Positions 1-6,360 of a stretch of 8,647 nucleotides of DNA are shown here, in pieces. The DNA comes from Pseudolabrys sp. (GTDB lineage: Bacteria > Pseudomonadota > Alphaproteobacteria > Rhizobiales > Xanthobacteraceae). Location: the NCBI GenBank assembly GCA_019246455.1, contig JAFAQJ010000098.1:1-8647 (forward strand). The letters are read 5' to 3'. Position numbers and translations under genes: made by a program. The stretch's first letter is position 1. The number at the start of each line of letters is the position of its first letter. The notes under the pieces are model-generated. The model was not told the DNA's origin. It saw nothing but the letters and a program-made list of their open reading frames with translations, and ran no database searches.

Positions 1-221
1 TCGGCGAAACGCCGACCCCGGGCTACAACGATCTGCGCGCCGAATTGAGTTATTCTTGGAAACCAGACCATCCGCGGCCCGGCGAGCCGCGCGAACTCCG
101 CGTCGGTATTTCAGGGACCAATCTGCTCAATGCCGATATCCGCAACCACGTCTCCTACACCAAGGACGAAGTGCTGATGCCGGGCGCGAGCGTGCGGGTG
201 TTCGCGAACGTGCGGTATTGA
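1..221 (+). CDS. TonB-dependent outer-membrane receptor, C-terminal fragment
   Basis: The first complete codon is at position 3, and the frame runs 72 codons to a TGA at 219-221; the rest of the gene lies left of the window. The visible peptide has the look of the last strands of a TonB-dependent receptor barrel. It shows an amphipathic strand (LRAELSYSW), then the family-typical LRVGISGTNLLNADIRNHVSY segment around residues 38-57, in which NLLNxDIRNHVS is characteristic, and a final strand ending in VRVFANVRY. The C-terminal aromatic residue (Tyr, where Phe is commonest) fits the outer-membrane assembly signal. Such receptors move metal chelates, cobalamin or large organic ligands across the outer membrane using TonB energy. 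The ligand cannot be told from this tail. A terminator follows 56 nt after the stop, so the gene probably ends its own transcription unit. The family call is fairly sure; a role with the downstream catabolic genes is only possible. Confidence 0.8.
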   Translation, partial: GETPTPGYNDLRAELSYSWKPDHPRPGEPRELRVGISGTNLLNADIRNHVSYTKDEVLMPGASVRVFANVRY

Positions 222-276
222 ATCCGGCGCCACTTGTCATTGACTCCACTACCACGCCGACCCAACCTTGCGACAG

Positions 277-309
277 CGAGGGCCGTTTCGCGGCGCCTCG
301 TTCTTTTTT
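277..309 (+). terminator. Rho-independent terminator after the TonB receptor gene
   Basis: The arms CGAGGGCCG (277-285) and CGGC-G-CCTCG (291-300) pair over 9 bp with one bulged G. They enclose a 5-nt loop (286-290) and are followed at once by TTCTTTTTT (301-309). This is a textbook intrinsic terminator for the receptor gene upstream. It lies only 11 nt before the amidohydrolase start codon, so any transcript reading into that gene from upstream must pass through it; see the related finding on attenuation. Confidence 0.78.
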
Positions 310-314
310 GGGAA
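310..314 (+). promoter_or_regulatory. Ribosome binding site deciding the amidohydrolase start
   Basis: GGGAA at 310-314 lies 6 nt before the ATG at 321 and directly touches the terminator T-run. It supports ATG 321 over the in-frame TTG at 234. Starting at TTG 234 would place the terminator hairpin inside the coding region and add a basic N-terminal stretch not expected in this family. Confidence 0.6.
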
Positions 315-320
315 CCGACC

Positions 321-1154
321 ATGGAATTGCACGACCAGCCTGCGCCCAAACTCAAGGCACCGCCCGGCACCACCGACTGCCACATCCACGTCTACGACGA
401 GAAACTGCCGCTGGCGCCGACGGCGACCTTCAAGCCGCCCCACGCGACGGTCGAGGAGTATATGGAGGTGCGCAAACTCCTTGGCATCGATCGCACCGTG
501 GTCGTGCAGCCGACCGCCTACGGCAAGGACAACACGTTGCTGCTCGACACGATGAAGAAGATTGGGCCGAGCGCGCGTGGCGTCGTGGTGGTCGATGAGA
601 CCACGACCGACGCCGAATTCGAGCGGCTCAACAAGCTCGGCGTGCGCGGGTTGCGCTTCTTCATGTTTTTTCCCGCCGGCGTCTTGGGCTGGGACATCAT
701 CGAACCGATGGCGGCGCGGCTGGCCGAGATCGGCTGGAGCATCACCTTCCAGATGGACGGTCGGACGTTCCCGGACTACGAGGCCACGATCAATCGCCTC
801 AAATGTAATGTGGTGATCGACCACACCGGCAAATTCCTCGAGCCGGTCACGACCGACAGTGCCGCCTTCAAGTCGTTGTTGCGCATCCTCGACAACGACA
901 AGCGCTGGATCAAACTGGCCGCGCCGTACGAGACCTCAAAGAAAGGTCCGCCGTATTACGACGACGTTGGAGCGCTCGCCAAGGCGCTGGTCAAGCACGC
1001 GCCGGATCGCACGGTGTGGGCGTCGAACTTCCCCCATCCAAACTTCAAGCCCAAGCACGCTTGGATGCTCGACATGCTGCTCGATTGGGTGCCGGACGAA
1101 AAAACCCGCCACAAGGTGCTGGTCGACAACCCGGCGCGGCTCTACGGGTATTAG
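321..1154 (+). CDS. Amidohydrolase-2 family metal-independent-type hydrolase (LigI/COG3618-like)
   Basis: This 277-residue cytoplasmic protein has the size and landmarks of the TIM-barrel amidohydrolase-2 family that includes 2-pyrone-4,6-dicarboxylate lactonase (LigI). Strand 1 carries DCHIHVYD (H21, H23), GVRGLRF lies at 107-113, VIDHTGK supplies H168, and WASNFPHPN (233-241) closes the barrel. From remembered LigI numbering, H31, H33 and H180 match H21, H23 and H168. The general base D248 matches N236, so Asn replaces Asp. The LigI substrate-carboxylate arginines R183 and R217 appear to be K171 and a Glu near 204. It is therefore unlikely to be a true PDC lactonase; the family role would be hydrolysis of a lactone, amide or ester. 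The start is ATG 321, supported by GGGAA. The gene sits on the opposite strand from the liv operon, and its TAG overlaps the marR stop by 4 nt. Family assignment is strong; the substrate is unknown. Confidence 0.85.
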   Translation: MELHDQPAPKLKAPPGTTDCHIHVYDEKLPLAPTATFKPPHATVEEYMEVRKLLGIDRTVVVQPTAYGKDNTLLLDTMKKIGPSARGVVVVDETTTDAEFERLNKLGVRGLRFFMFFPAGVLGWDIIEPMAARLAEIGWSITFQMDGRTFPDYEATINRLKCNVVIDHTGKFLEPVTTDSAAFKSLLRILDNDKRWIKLAAPYETSKKGPPYYDDVGALAKALVKHAPDRTVWASNFPHPNFKPKHAWMLDMLLDWVPDEKTRHKVLVDNPARLYGY

Positions 1155-1600
1155 CCGAGCTGGTTCAGCAGCCGCACGACGTCGCGCTGATCCTCGGCGC
1201 TCAACGGCTTGAGCGTCTCGGCGGTGATCTCGGCCGCGACCTTCATCGCCTGTTCGGTCACGGCGCGGCCGCGCTCGGTGAGCGTTACCGCGCGGCGACG
1301 GCGGTCGTTCGGATCGCTCACCGCGGTGACGAATTCGCGCAGGCTCAGGCGGTCGACCACGCCCTTAATGGTGGCGGCATCGAGATAGATCAGCCGGCCA
1401 AGATGGTTCTGCGAGCAGGCGCCGACTTCATAGAGCTTCGACAGCGCCGCGAACTGGGTTTGCGTGAGCTGCTCGATCATGCGCGACATGAAAATCGAAG
1501 TATGGCGTTGCATTGCGACGCGCATCAGGAAGCCGACCTGCTCGTCGAGCACGTACCGCTCGGGATCGGTCGGCAGCGCTTTGAGCCGCGGCTTCTTCAT
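1151..1600 (-). CDS. MarR-family transcriptional regulator (NicR-like)
   Basis: This 149-residue winged-helix protein has standard MarR length. Residues 12-45 form the dimer helix. CSQNHLGRLIYLDAATIKGVVDRL (62-85) is the helix-turn-helix, and the wing contains DPNDRRRRAVTLTERG (97-111), the MarR signature. C-terminal helices 115-148 complete the dimer interface. The QNHLGR...DAATIKGVVDRL pattern resembles NicR and related regulators of aromatic-acid catabolism, which are repressors released by a pathway ligand. The start is ATG 1600, one base after the livF stop (TGAcATG), with only a weak ribosome site, so it is probably translationally coupled as the last gene of the transport operon. Its TAA overlaps the convergent amidohydrolase stop. 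I infer that it binds the palindromes at 6300-6313 and 8097-8110 and so would regulate its own operon; the sequence does not prove this. Confidence 0.92.
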   Translation of the reverse strand: MKKPRLKALPTDPERYVLDEQVGFLMRVAMQRHTSIFMSRMIEQLTQTQFAALSKLYEVGACSQNHLGRLIYLDAATIKGVVDRLSLREFVTAVSDPNDRRRRAVTLTERGRAVTEQAMKVAAEITAETLKPLSAEDQRDVVRLLNQLG

Positions 1601-1601
1601 G

Positions 1602-2345
1602 TCACACCGTCAGATAAGCGCGCTGCACGTCGGAATTGGCGTCGAGCTCGGCCATCGTGCCGGACCAGCGTATCTGGCCCTTCTCCAGCATGTAAACACG
1701 GTCCGACACCAAACGGGCGAAATGCACATTCTGTTCGGACAGTAGAATCGACAGCCCCTCCTTCTTTAGTTCAATGATGGTGTTTGCCATCTGCTCGACG
1801 ATCACCGGGGCGACACCCTCGGAAGGCTCGTCGAACAGCACCAGCAACGGGTTGCCCATCAAGGTCCGTGCGACCGTCAGCATCTGCTGCTCGCCGCCCG
1901 ACATGCGGCCGCCGAGCCGGCGCGGCATCTCGCCGAGATTGGGAAAGAGCTTATAGAGCCGTTCCGGGCTCCATTCCGGCGCCGGCGCGGCATCGGCGAA
2001 CCGGCGCGGCGGCTGACGGCCGATATCGAGATTTTCCTCGACGGTGAGATCGACAAAGATCCGCCGGTCCTCCGGCGTGAAGCCCAGACCGAGCCGCGCG
2101 ATCTCGTAGGGCCGCAGGCGGGAGATGTCGCGGCCGTTGAATGTGACGCGCCCCTCCCGGCGGCCCACCAATCCCATCAGCGCCTTCATAGTGGTGGACT
2201 TGCCGGCGCCGTTGCGTCCCATCAAAGCGACGACTTCGCCGCGCCGCACATCGAAACGCACGTCATAGAGAATTTGTGCGGCGCCATACCACGCCTTCAG
2301 GCCCTCGACCGCGAGCATCGGTTTTATTTCGGTGCGGCCGATCAC
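1602..2345 (-). CDS. livF: ABC importer ATP-binding protein, LivF type
   Basis: This 247-residue ATPase of the branched-chain-amino-acid (HAAT) importer family powers uptake at the inner face of the membrane, pairing with LivG. It has Walker A GRNGAGKST (43-51), the LivF-typical PEDRRIFVDLTVEENL region (91-106), signature MSGGEQQM (148-155) and Walker B LLVLFDEP (167-174). SEQN (203-206) stands where other ABC ATPases have the switch His; this His-to-Gln/Asn feature is normal for LivF. A short extra segment, about residues 111-126, lies before the helical-domain SPERLYKLFP. The start is GTG 2345, which overlaps the livG TGA by 4 nt (GTGA). ATG 2318 is an alternative that gives the commoner MLAVEGL start but lacks a ribosome site. 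The family is certain. The transported compound need not be an amino acid, as many of these systems carry aromatic acids, amides or urea. Confidence 0.93.
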   Translation of the reverse strand: MIGRTEIKPMLAVEGLKAWYGAAQILYDVRFDVRRGEVVALMGRNGAGKSTTMKALMGLVGRREGRVTFNGRDISRLRPYEIARLGLGFTPEDRRIFVDLTVEENLDIGRQPPRRFADAAPAPEWSPERLYKLFPNLGEMPRRLGGRMSGGEQQMLTVARTLMGNPLLVLFDEPSEGVAPVIVEQMANTIIELKKEGLSILLSEQNVHFARLVSDRVYMLEKGQIRWSGTMAELDANSDVQRAYLTV

Positions 2346-3106
2346 GACGCCTGGCCTGCGAAAGTCTTGCCGGTGCCGAAATAGACTTCGCGTACTTGCG
2401 GATTGTCCCGGATTTCGGCGGCATTGCCGTCGGCGATCAAGTGGCCGCGCGCCAGTACGACGATGCGGTCGGCAAAGGCGAACACCACGTCCATCGAATG
2501 CTCTGTGAACAGCACGGAGATGCCGCGCTCGACCACCAGCTTCTTGACCAGCGCGATCAGGTTGTTGCGCTCGCGTGGTGCCATGCCCGCGGTCGGCTCG
2601 TCCATCAACAGAAGGCGCGGATCGTTGGCGAGCGCAATGGCCAACTCGATACGTTTGATGTCGCCGTAGGCAAGTTCACGGCTCGGCCTGTCGGCCGCCT
2701 CGCGCATGCCGACCTGCGCGAGGAGTTCAAGCGCGCGCTCGCGGTGTTGCGACGCCGCGGCCGGCCAGAATTTATAGATGCCGTGGCTATGCGAGATCAG
2801 CGCCATCTGCACGTTCTCGACGACGGTCATCGAACCGAACACTGCCGCGACCTGGAACGTGCGCCCGACGCCGAGGCGCCAGACGTCGCGCGAATGAAGA
2901 CCCGCGAGATTGCGGCCCTCGAACAGGATTTCGCCGCTGTCGGGCCGAAGCTGGCCGTTGATCATATTGAAGCAGGTCGACTTACCGGCGCCGTTCGGCC
3001 CGATCATCGCCAGGAATTCGCCCTTGCCGACTGCGAACGAGACGTCGCGCACGGCGTGGACGCCGCCAAACGCCTTAGACAGGGACTTGATCTCGAGTTC
3101 GCTCAT
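2342..3106 (-). CDS. livG: ABC importer ATP-binding protein, LivG type
   Basis: This 254-residue ATPase is the partner of the LivF protein encoded next to it. Walker A GPNGAGKST is at 36-44, the Q-loop region GRTFQ at 81-85 and the LivG-type signature LAYGD at 145-149. Walker B LLLMDEP is at 165-171 and the switch histidine H203 lies in TEHSM. A C-terminal extension ending in REVYFGTG (239-246) is typical of LivG. The start is ATG 3106, which gives MSELEIKSLSKAFGG and overlaps the permease stop by 4 nt (ATGA). There is no strong ribosome site, so reinitiation after the permease is likely. A longer in-frame reading to 3424 was set aside because it runs through the permease gene and has no family similarity. 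All catalytic motifs are intact, so with LivF it should make a functional heterodimer. Confidence 0.95.
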   Translation of the reverse strand: MSELEIKSLSKAFGGVHAVRDVSFAVGKGEFLAMIGPNGAGKSTCFNMINGQLRPDSGEILFEGRNLAGLHSRDVWRLGVGRTFQVAAVFGSMTVVENVQMALISHSHGIYKFWPAAASQHRERALELLAQVGMREAADRPSRELAYGDIKRIELAIALANDPRLLLMDEPTAGMAPRERNNLIALVKKLVVERGISVLFTEHSMDVVFAFADRIVVLARGHLIADGNAAEIRDNPQVREVYFGTGKTFAGQAS

Positions 3107-4983
3107 GATGAGGCCCGCCGCGCAAACATGCGGAACGCGCCGGCAATGCCCATCGGGAACGCCAGCACGAGCAGAAGAATGATGCCGCCAAGCAGCGCGC
3201 GCCAATATTCGGTTTGACGCATCACAGTGTCCTGTAACGTCGTGAACGCTACGGCGCCGACCACCGGCCCGGTCAATGTTTGAATGCCGCCGAGCAGCAC
3301 CATGACCAGGCCATCGATCGATCGGCTGACGCCGATCGTCTCCGGCGAGATCGAGCCCTTGGCGAAGGCGAACAATCCGCCCGCCACGCCGCACACGCAG
3401 CCGGCGATCGCGAAAGCGAGCCAATGAACGCGCTTGACGTCGATGCCGATGGCTTCAGCGCGCAGCGGCGAGTCGCGACCGGCCCGCATCGCATAGCCGA
3501 ACGGCGCAAACAGCAAACGCCGCAACAGCAACACGGCGGCCACGGCAAGAATGAGCGTCAGGAGGAAATAGACCGTGGCGCCGTCGAACGGCGGCGGCGG
3601 CCAGACACCGACCACGCCGTTCGAGCCACCGGTCAGCGCTTCCCACTGGAACACCAGCGCCCATACGATCTGCGCGAAGGCCAGCGTCAGCATCGCGAGA
3701 TAGACGCCGGACAGCCGCACGGCGAACCAGCCGAACAGCAGCGCACCGAAGAGCGCGACAATCGGCGCCGCGATCAAGGCCAGCCCCATCGGGGCGGCGA
3801 GCCATTTCACCAGCAGCGCCGCGCCATAAGCGCCCAGTCCAAAATAAGCGGCGTGACCGAAGGAATGCAGACCGCCGGGACCGGCGATGAAATGCAGCGA
3901 GGTGGCGAAAATGACGGCAATCAGCACGTCGATGCCGAGCACCAGTAGATAAGGTTCGTCCCTGGCGAGGAGCGGCAACGCCAGCAGGACGGCGAGCGTC
4001 AGCCCGGCGAGGATTTTCAGTGGCCATTTCGCCGGACGGATCGGATCCTCCGGCTCCGCCACCGAGCGCACCGCGCCCTGTGGCTTGCCGAGCAGACCGT
4101 AAGGCCGCGCAATCAGCACCACCGCCATCACCAGGAATTCCGCGACCAAGGTGAACTTGGTGAAATTGACCGAGATGCCGGCGATATCGACGACACCGAG
4201 CGCAATGCAGAGTGCCTTCACCTCGGCGATGATGATGGCCGCAAGATAGGCGCCGGTGATCGAACCCATCCCGCCGACCACGACGACGACGAAGGCGTCA
4301 CCGATCACGATAAGGTCGGTCGCAAGATTAGCCGGCTCGCGCGCCACTTGCAGGGCGCCGCCAAGCCCGGCCAGCAGCGAGCCGAGCGCGAACACGGCAG
4401 TAAACAGCATCGCTTGGTTGACGCCCAGCGCGCCGACCATTTCGCGGTCCTGTGTCGCGGCGCGCACCAGGCGGCCGAGCCGCGTCTTCGCCAGCGTGAA
4501 ATGCAGCGCAAGCAGCACGATCGGCGCGATCCCGATCAGGAACAAATCGTAGCTCGGCAACCGCCGGCCGAGGATGGGGATGGCATCGCGCAATCCCGGC
4601 GCGCGGGGGCCAAGCAGATCCTGCGGACCCCAGAACCACAGCGTCGCATCGTTGATGACGAGGACCAGCGCGAAGGTCGCCAGCAACTGAAATAACTCGG
4701 GTGCGCGGTAAATGCGCCGCAGCAGCACGACCTCGATCAGCGCGCCGAACATACCGACGATCAGCGCGGTCGCGATGATGCCGCCCCAGAAGCCCGGCGC
4801 ACCGGCGTAAGTCGTGGCGAAGCTGTAGGCGATGTAGGTCCCCAGCATATAGAGGGACCCGTGCGCGATGTTGACGATGCGGGTGACACCGAAGATCAGC
4901 GATAGGCCAGCAGCGACGAAAAACAGGCCGGAGGCGGTCGAGAGCCCGTTGAGCGCCTGAAACAGGAAGGCGTTGAGAGTCAT
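3103..4983 (-). CDS. Fused LivH-LivM branched-chain-type ABC permease
   Basis: This 626-residue inner-membrane protein joins two permeases that are usually separate. Residues 1-298 are LivH-like, with LNGLSTASGLFFVAAGLSLIFGVTRIVNIAHGSLYMLG (12-48) and a VVVGGMGSITGAYLAA segment (234-249). A hydrophilic linker (about 299-321, rich in Pro, Glu and Arg) leads to a LivM-like half. That half holds GPGGLHSFGHAAYFGLGAYGAAL (368-390), the ATPase-contact loop AGRDSPLRAEAIGIDV (501-516) and a final GGIQTLTGPVVGA (565-577). Some 8 hydrophobic spans can be counted in the first half and about 9 in the second. The start is ATG 4983. A 72-nt gap with a GC-rich hairpin separates it from the substrate-binding-protein gene, and the stop overlaps livG by 4 nt. 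Such fusions are known in this family. The reading frame is intact across the join, so it is not a sequencing artefact visible here. Confidence 0.93.
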   Translation of the reverse strand: MTLNAFLFQALNGLSTASGLFFVAAGLSLIFGVTRIVNIAHGSLYMLGTYIAYSFATTYAGAPGFWGGIIATALIVGMFGALIEVVLLRRIYRAPELFQLLATFALVLVINDATLWFWGPQDLLGPRAPGLRDAIPILGRRLPSYDLFLIGIAPIVLLALHFTLAKTRLGRLVRAATQDREMVGALGVNQAMLFTAVFALGSLLAGLGGALQVAREPANLATDLIVIGDAFVVVVVGGMGSITGAYLAAIIIAEVKALCIALGVVDIAGISVNFTKFTLVAEFLVMAVVLIARPYGLLGKPQGAVRSVAEPEDPIRPAKWPLKILAGLTLAVLLALPLLARDEPYLLVLGIDVLIAVIFATSLHFIAGPGGLHSFGHAAYFGLGAYGAALLVKWLAAPMGLALIAAPIVALFGALLFGWFAVRLSGVYLAMLTLAFAQIVWALVFQWEALTGGSNGVVGVWPPPPFDGATVYFLLTLILAVAAVLLLRRLLFAPFGYAMRAGRDSPLRAEAIGIDVKRVHWLAFAIAGCVCGVAGGLFAFAKGSISPETIGVSRSIDGLVMVLLGGIQTLTGPVVGAVAFTTLQDTVMRQTEYWRALLGGIILLLVLAFPMGIAGAFRMFARRASS

Positions 4984-5019
4984 GGACGTCTTCGGGCGCC
5001 CGGCGCCGCGCCTTGCGAA

Positions 5020-5046
5020 GCGGCCCGCGCTTGGGGCGCGGACCGC
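5020..5046 (-). other. Intercistronic hairpin between the binding-protein and permease genes
   Basis: Read on the transcribed strand, GCGGUCCGCGC pairs with GCGCGGGCCGC over 11 bp with a single G-U pair and a CCCAA loop. No U-run follows, so it is not a standard intrinsic terminator. It begins 9 nt after the TAA of the binding-protein gene and is followed by further self-complementary GC-rich sequence (about 4994-5013). Hairpins in this position commonly protect the upstream mRNA from 3' decay, giving more binding protein than permease. Confidence 0.55.
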
Positions 5047-5055
5047 ATTCTCACG

Positions 5056-6267
5056 TTAGTTCGATTCCGCCGGGCGAAGCTTCCTCACTTCGGCGTCCGA
5101 CGGCAGCACGGAGGCACCGTCGACATATTTGAAGTCGACCATGGTGCCCTTGCCGTTCTCCAGCGCGAGCTTGCCGACGAAAGCCCCCATCGTCGCCTGA
5201 TGATCGCTGGCGCGATAGGTGAACGGCCCGAATGGCGAATCGACCTTCAAGTCCTTGAACGCCTCGACCAGCTTCTCGGTGTCGGTCGATTTCGCCTTGG
5301 CGATGCCGGCGGCAATCGACTTGATGGTAACGTAGCCGACGATCGAGCCGAGCCGCGGATAGTCGTTGAACTTCTTCTGGTAGGCGGTGAGGAACGCCGC
5401 GTGCGCCGGGGTCTTGATCTTGTCCCACGGATAACCGGTGACGACCCAGCCGACCGGGGTTTCGTCCTTGAGCGGGTCGAGATATTCCGGCTCACCCGAC
5501 AAAAGGCTCACGACCGGGCGGTCCTTGAACACGCCGCGGGTGTTGCCCTCGCGCACGAATTTGGCGAGATCGCCGCCGAACATCACGTTGAAGATCGCGT
5601 CAGGCTTGGCGTCGTCGATCGCCTGCGCCACCGCGCCGGCGTCGATCTTGCCGAGCGGCGGCGCCTGCTCGGTGACGAATTCGACGTCGGGTTGGGCCTT
5701 CTTCATGAGCGTCTTGAAGGCTTCGGCGGCCGACTGACCGTATTCGAAGTTCGGGTAGACCAGCGCCCATTTCTTTTTCTTGACGCTTTGCGCGGCCGGC
5801 ATCAACATTGCCGTCTGCATGTAGGTCGTGGCGCGCAGCCGGTAGGTATATTTATTGCCGTTCTGCCAAGTGATCTTGTCGGTCAGCGGCTCGGCGGCGA
5901 GGAAGAACACTTTCTTCTGGCCCGCGAAGTTCGTCACCGCGAGCCCGATATGCGACAGGAAGGTGCCGGCGATCAGCGCCGCGCCGTCCCGCGTCACGAG
6001 TTCTTCGGCGACCCGCACGGCGTCTCCGGGATTGGCGCCGTCGTCGCGCGAGATCAGCTCAAGCTTCTTGCCGAGCACGCCGCCCTTCGAATTGATCTCA
6101 TCGAGCGCGAGGTCCATGCCGCGCTTGTAGGGCTCAAGAAACGCGGGCTGCGATTTGTAGCTGTTGAGCTCGCCGATCTTGATGGTGTTCTGCGCCGTCG
6201 CTGACGAGAAGCTTGCGACGACAAAGGCGGCAGTGGCGAGAGAGAACACGAGACGCTTGGTAGTCAT
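5056..6267 (-). CDS. Periplasmic substrate-binding protein of a branched-chain-type ABC importer
   Basis: This 403-residue precursor belongs to the Leu/Ile/Val-binding (Peripla_BP_6) class. The signal peptide is MTTKRLVFSLATAAFVVASFSSATA, with a likely cut after the AxA at 23-25 and a mature protein starting near Q26. The mature part opens with IKIGELNSY and then PYKRGMDLALDEINSKGGVLGKKLELISRDD (46-76), the diagnostic first lobe. GDAVRVAEELVTRDGAALIAG follows at 81-101. The second lobe includes KWALVYPNFEYGQSAAEAFK and the later DYPRLGSIVGYVTIKSIAAGI hinge region. It captures the ligand in the periplasm and hands it to the fused permease. The ligand cannot be read from the sequence; relatives bind aromatic acids or amides as well as amino acids. 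The start at ATG 6267 has a strong AGGAG 7 nt away. A candidate promoter and operator lie just upstream, so this is probably the first gene of the transport operon. Confidence 0.93.
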   Translation of the reverse strand: MTTKRLVFSLATAAFVVASFSSATAQNTIKIGELNSYKSQPAFLEPYKRGMDLALDEINSKGGVLGKKLELISRDDGANPGDAVRVAEELVTRDGAALIAGTFLSHIGLAVTNFAGQKKVFFLAAEPLTDKITWQNGNKYTYRLRATTYMQTAMLMPAAQSVKKKKWALVYPNFEYGQSAAEAFKTLMKKAQPDVEFVTEQAPPLGKIDAGAVAQAIDDAKPDAIFNVMFGGDLAKFVREGNTRGVFKDRPVVSLLSGEPEYLDPLKDETPVGWVVTGYPWDKIKTPAHAAFLTAYQKKFNDYPRLGSIVGYVTIKSIAAGIAKAKSTDTEKLVEAFKDLKVDSPFGPFTYRASDHQATMGAFVGKLALENGKGTMVDFKYVDGASVLPSDAEVRKLRPAESN

Positions 6268-6274
6268 GACGAAG

Positions 6275-6279
6275 CTCCT
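6275..6279 (-). promoter_or_regulatory. Strong ribosome binding site of the binding-protein gene
   Basis: AGGAG on the minus strand lies 7 nt before the ATG at 6267. It is among the best Shine-Dalgarno matches in the window and fits the need for abundant periplasmic binding protein. Confidence 0.75.
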
Positions 6280-6299
6280 GCGTGGCTGTGTCCGGTTTT

Positions 6300-6313
6300 A
6301 TTTGTGTGCAAAT
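6300..6313 (-). promoter_or_regulatory. Candidate repressor operator upstream of the transport operon
   Basis: Minus-strand ATTTGCACACAAAT is a perfect 5-bp inverted repeat (ATTTG/CAAAT) around CACA. It overlaps the last two bases of the candidate -10 box and would cover the transcription start, a classic repressor position. It matches the site at 8097-8110 in 12 of 14 bases. The MarR protein of the same operon is the obvious candidate binder (inference). Confidence 0.55.
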
Positions 6314-6341
6314 TGTCGGTCTGTCGGTTCCTACGAGTCAA
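6312..6341 (-). promoter_or_regulatory. Candidate sigma-70-type promoter of the transport operon
   Basis: On the minus strand the -35 box TTGACT (6341-6336, 5 of 6 consensus) and -10 box GACAAT (6317-6312, 4 of 6) are 18 nt apart. They would start transcription near 6305, about 38 nt before the start codon. The spacer contains a short direct repeat, ACCGAC-AG-ACCGAC. No promoter activity is proven. Confidence 0.45.
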
Positions 6342-6360
6342 GCGAGCCCAAACGACGCGC

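Noticed and set aside
240..268. TTGACT at 240-245 as -35 of an amidohydrolase promoter
   Set aside because: At 16-18 nt spacing no acceptable -10 box is present (CAACCT or AACCTT), so the support is too weak to list.
234..320. N-terminal extension of the amidohydrolase from TTG 234
   Set aside because: It would run through a strong terminator and lacks a ribosome site. ATG 321 has GGGAA at 6 nt and gives the usual family N-terminus.
321..1154. Naming the amidohydrolase ligI (PDC lactonase)
   Set aside because: The catalytic Asp and substrate-binding Arg positions differ, and no other protocatechuate 4,5-cleavage genes are in the window.
3107..3424. Long N-terminal extension of LivG
   Set aside because: It lies wholly inside the permease gene, has no similarity to ABC ATPases and is Arg-rich; ATG 3106 with the ATGA overlap is the normal start.
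5200..6204. Plus-strand open frame of 334 codons opposite the binding-protein gene
   Set aside because: It is a GC-driven shadow frame: rich in Arg, Glu, Val and Leu, no family motif, and fully antisense to a clear gene. Similar plus-strand frames at 2276-3217, 3280-3948, 6304-7194 and 7202-7726 were rejected for the same reason.
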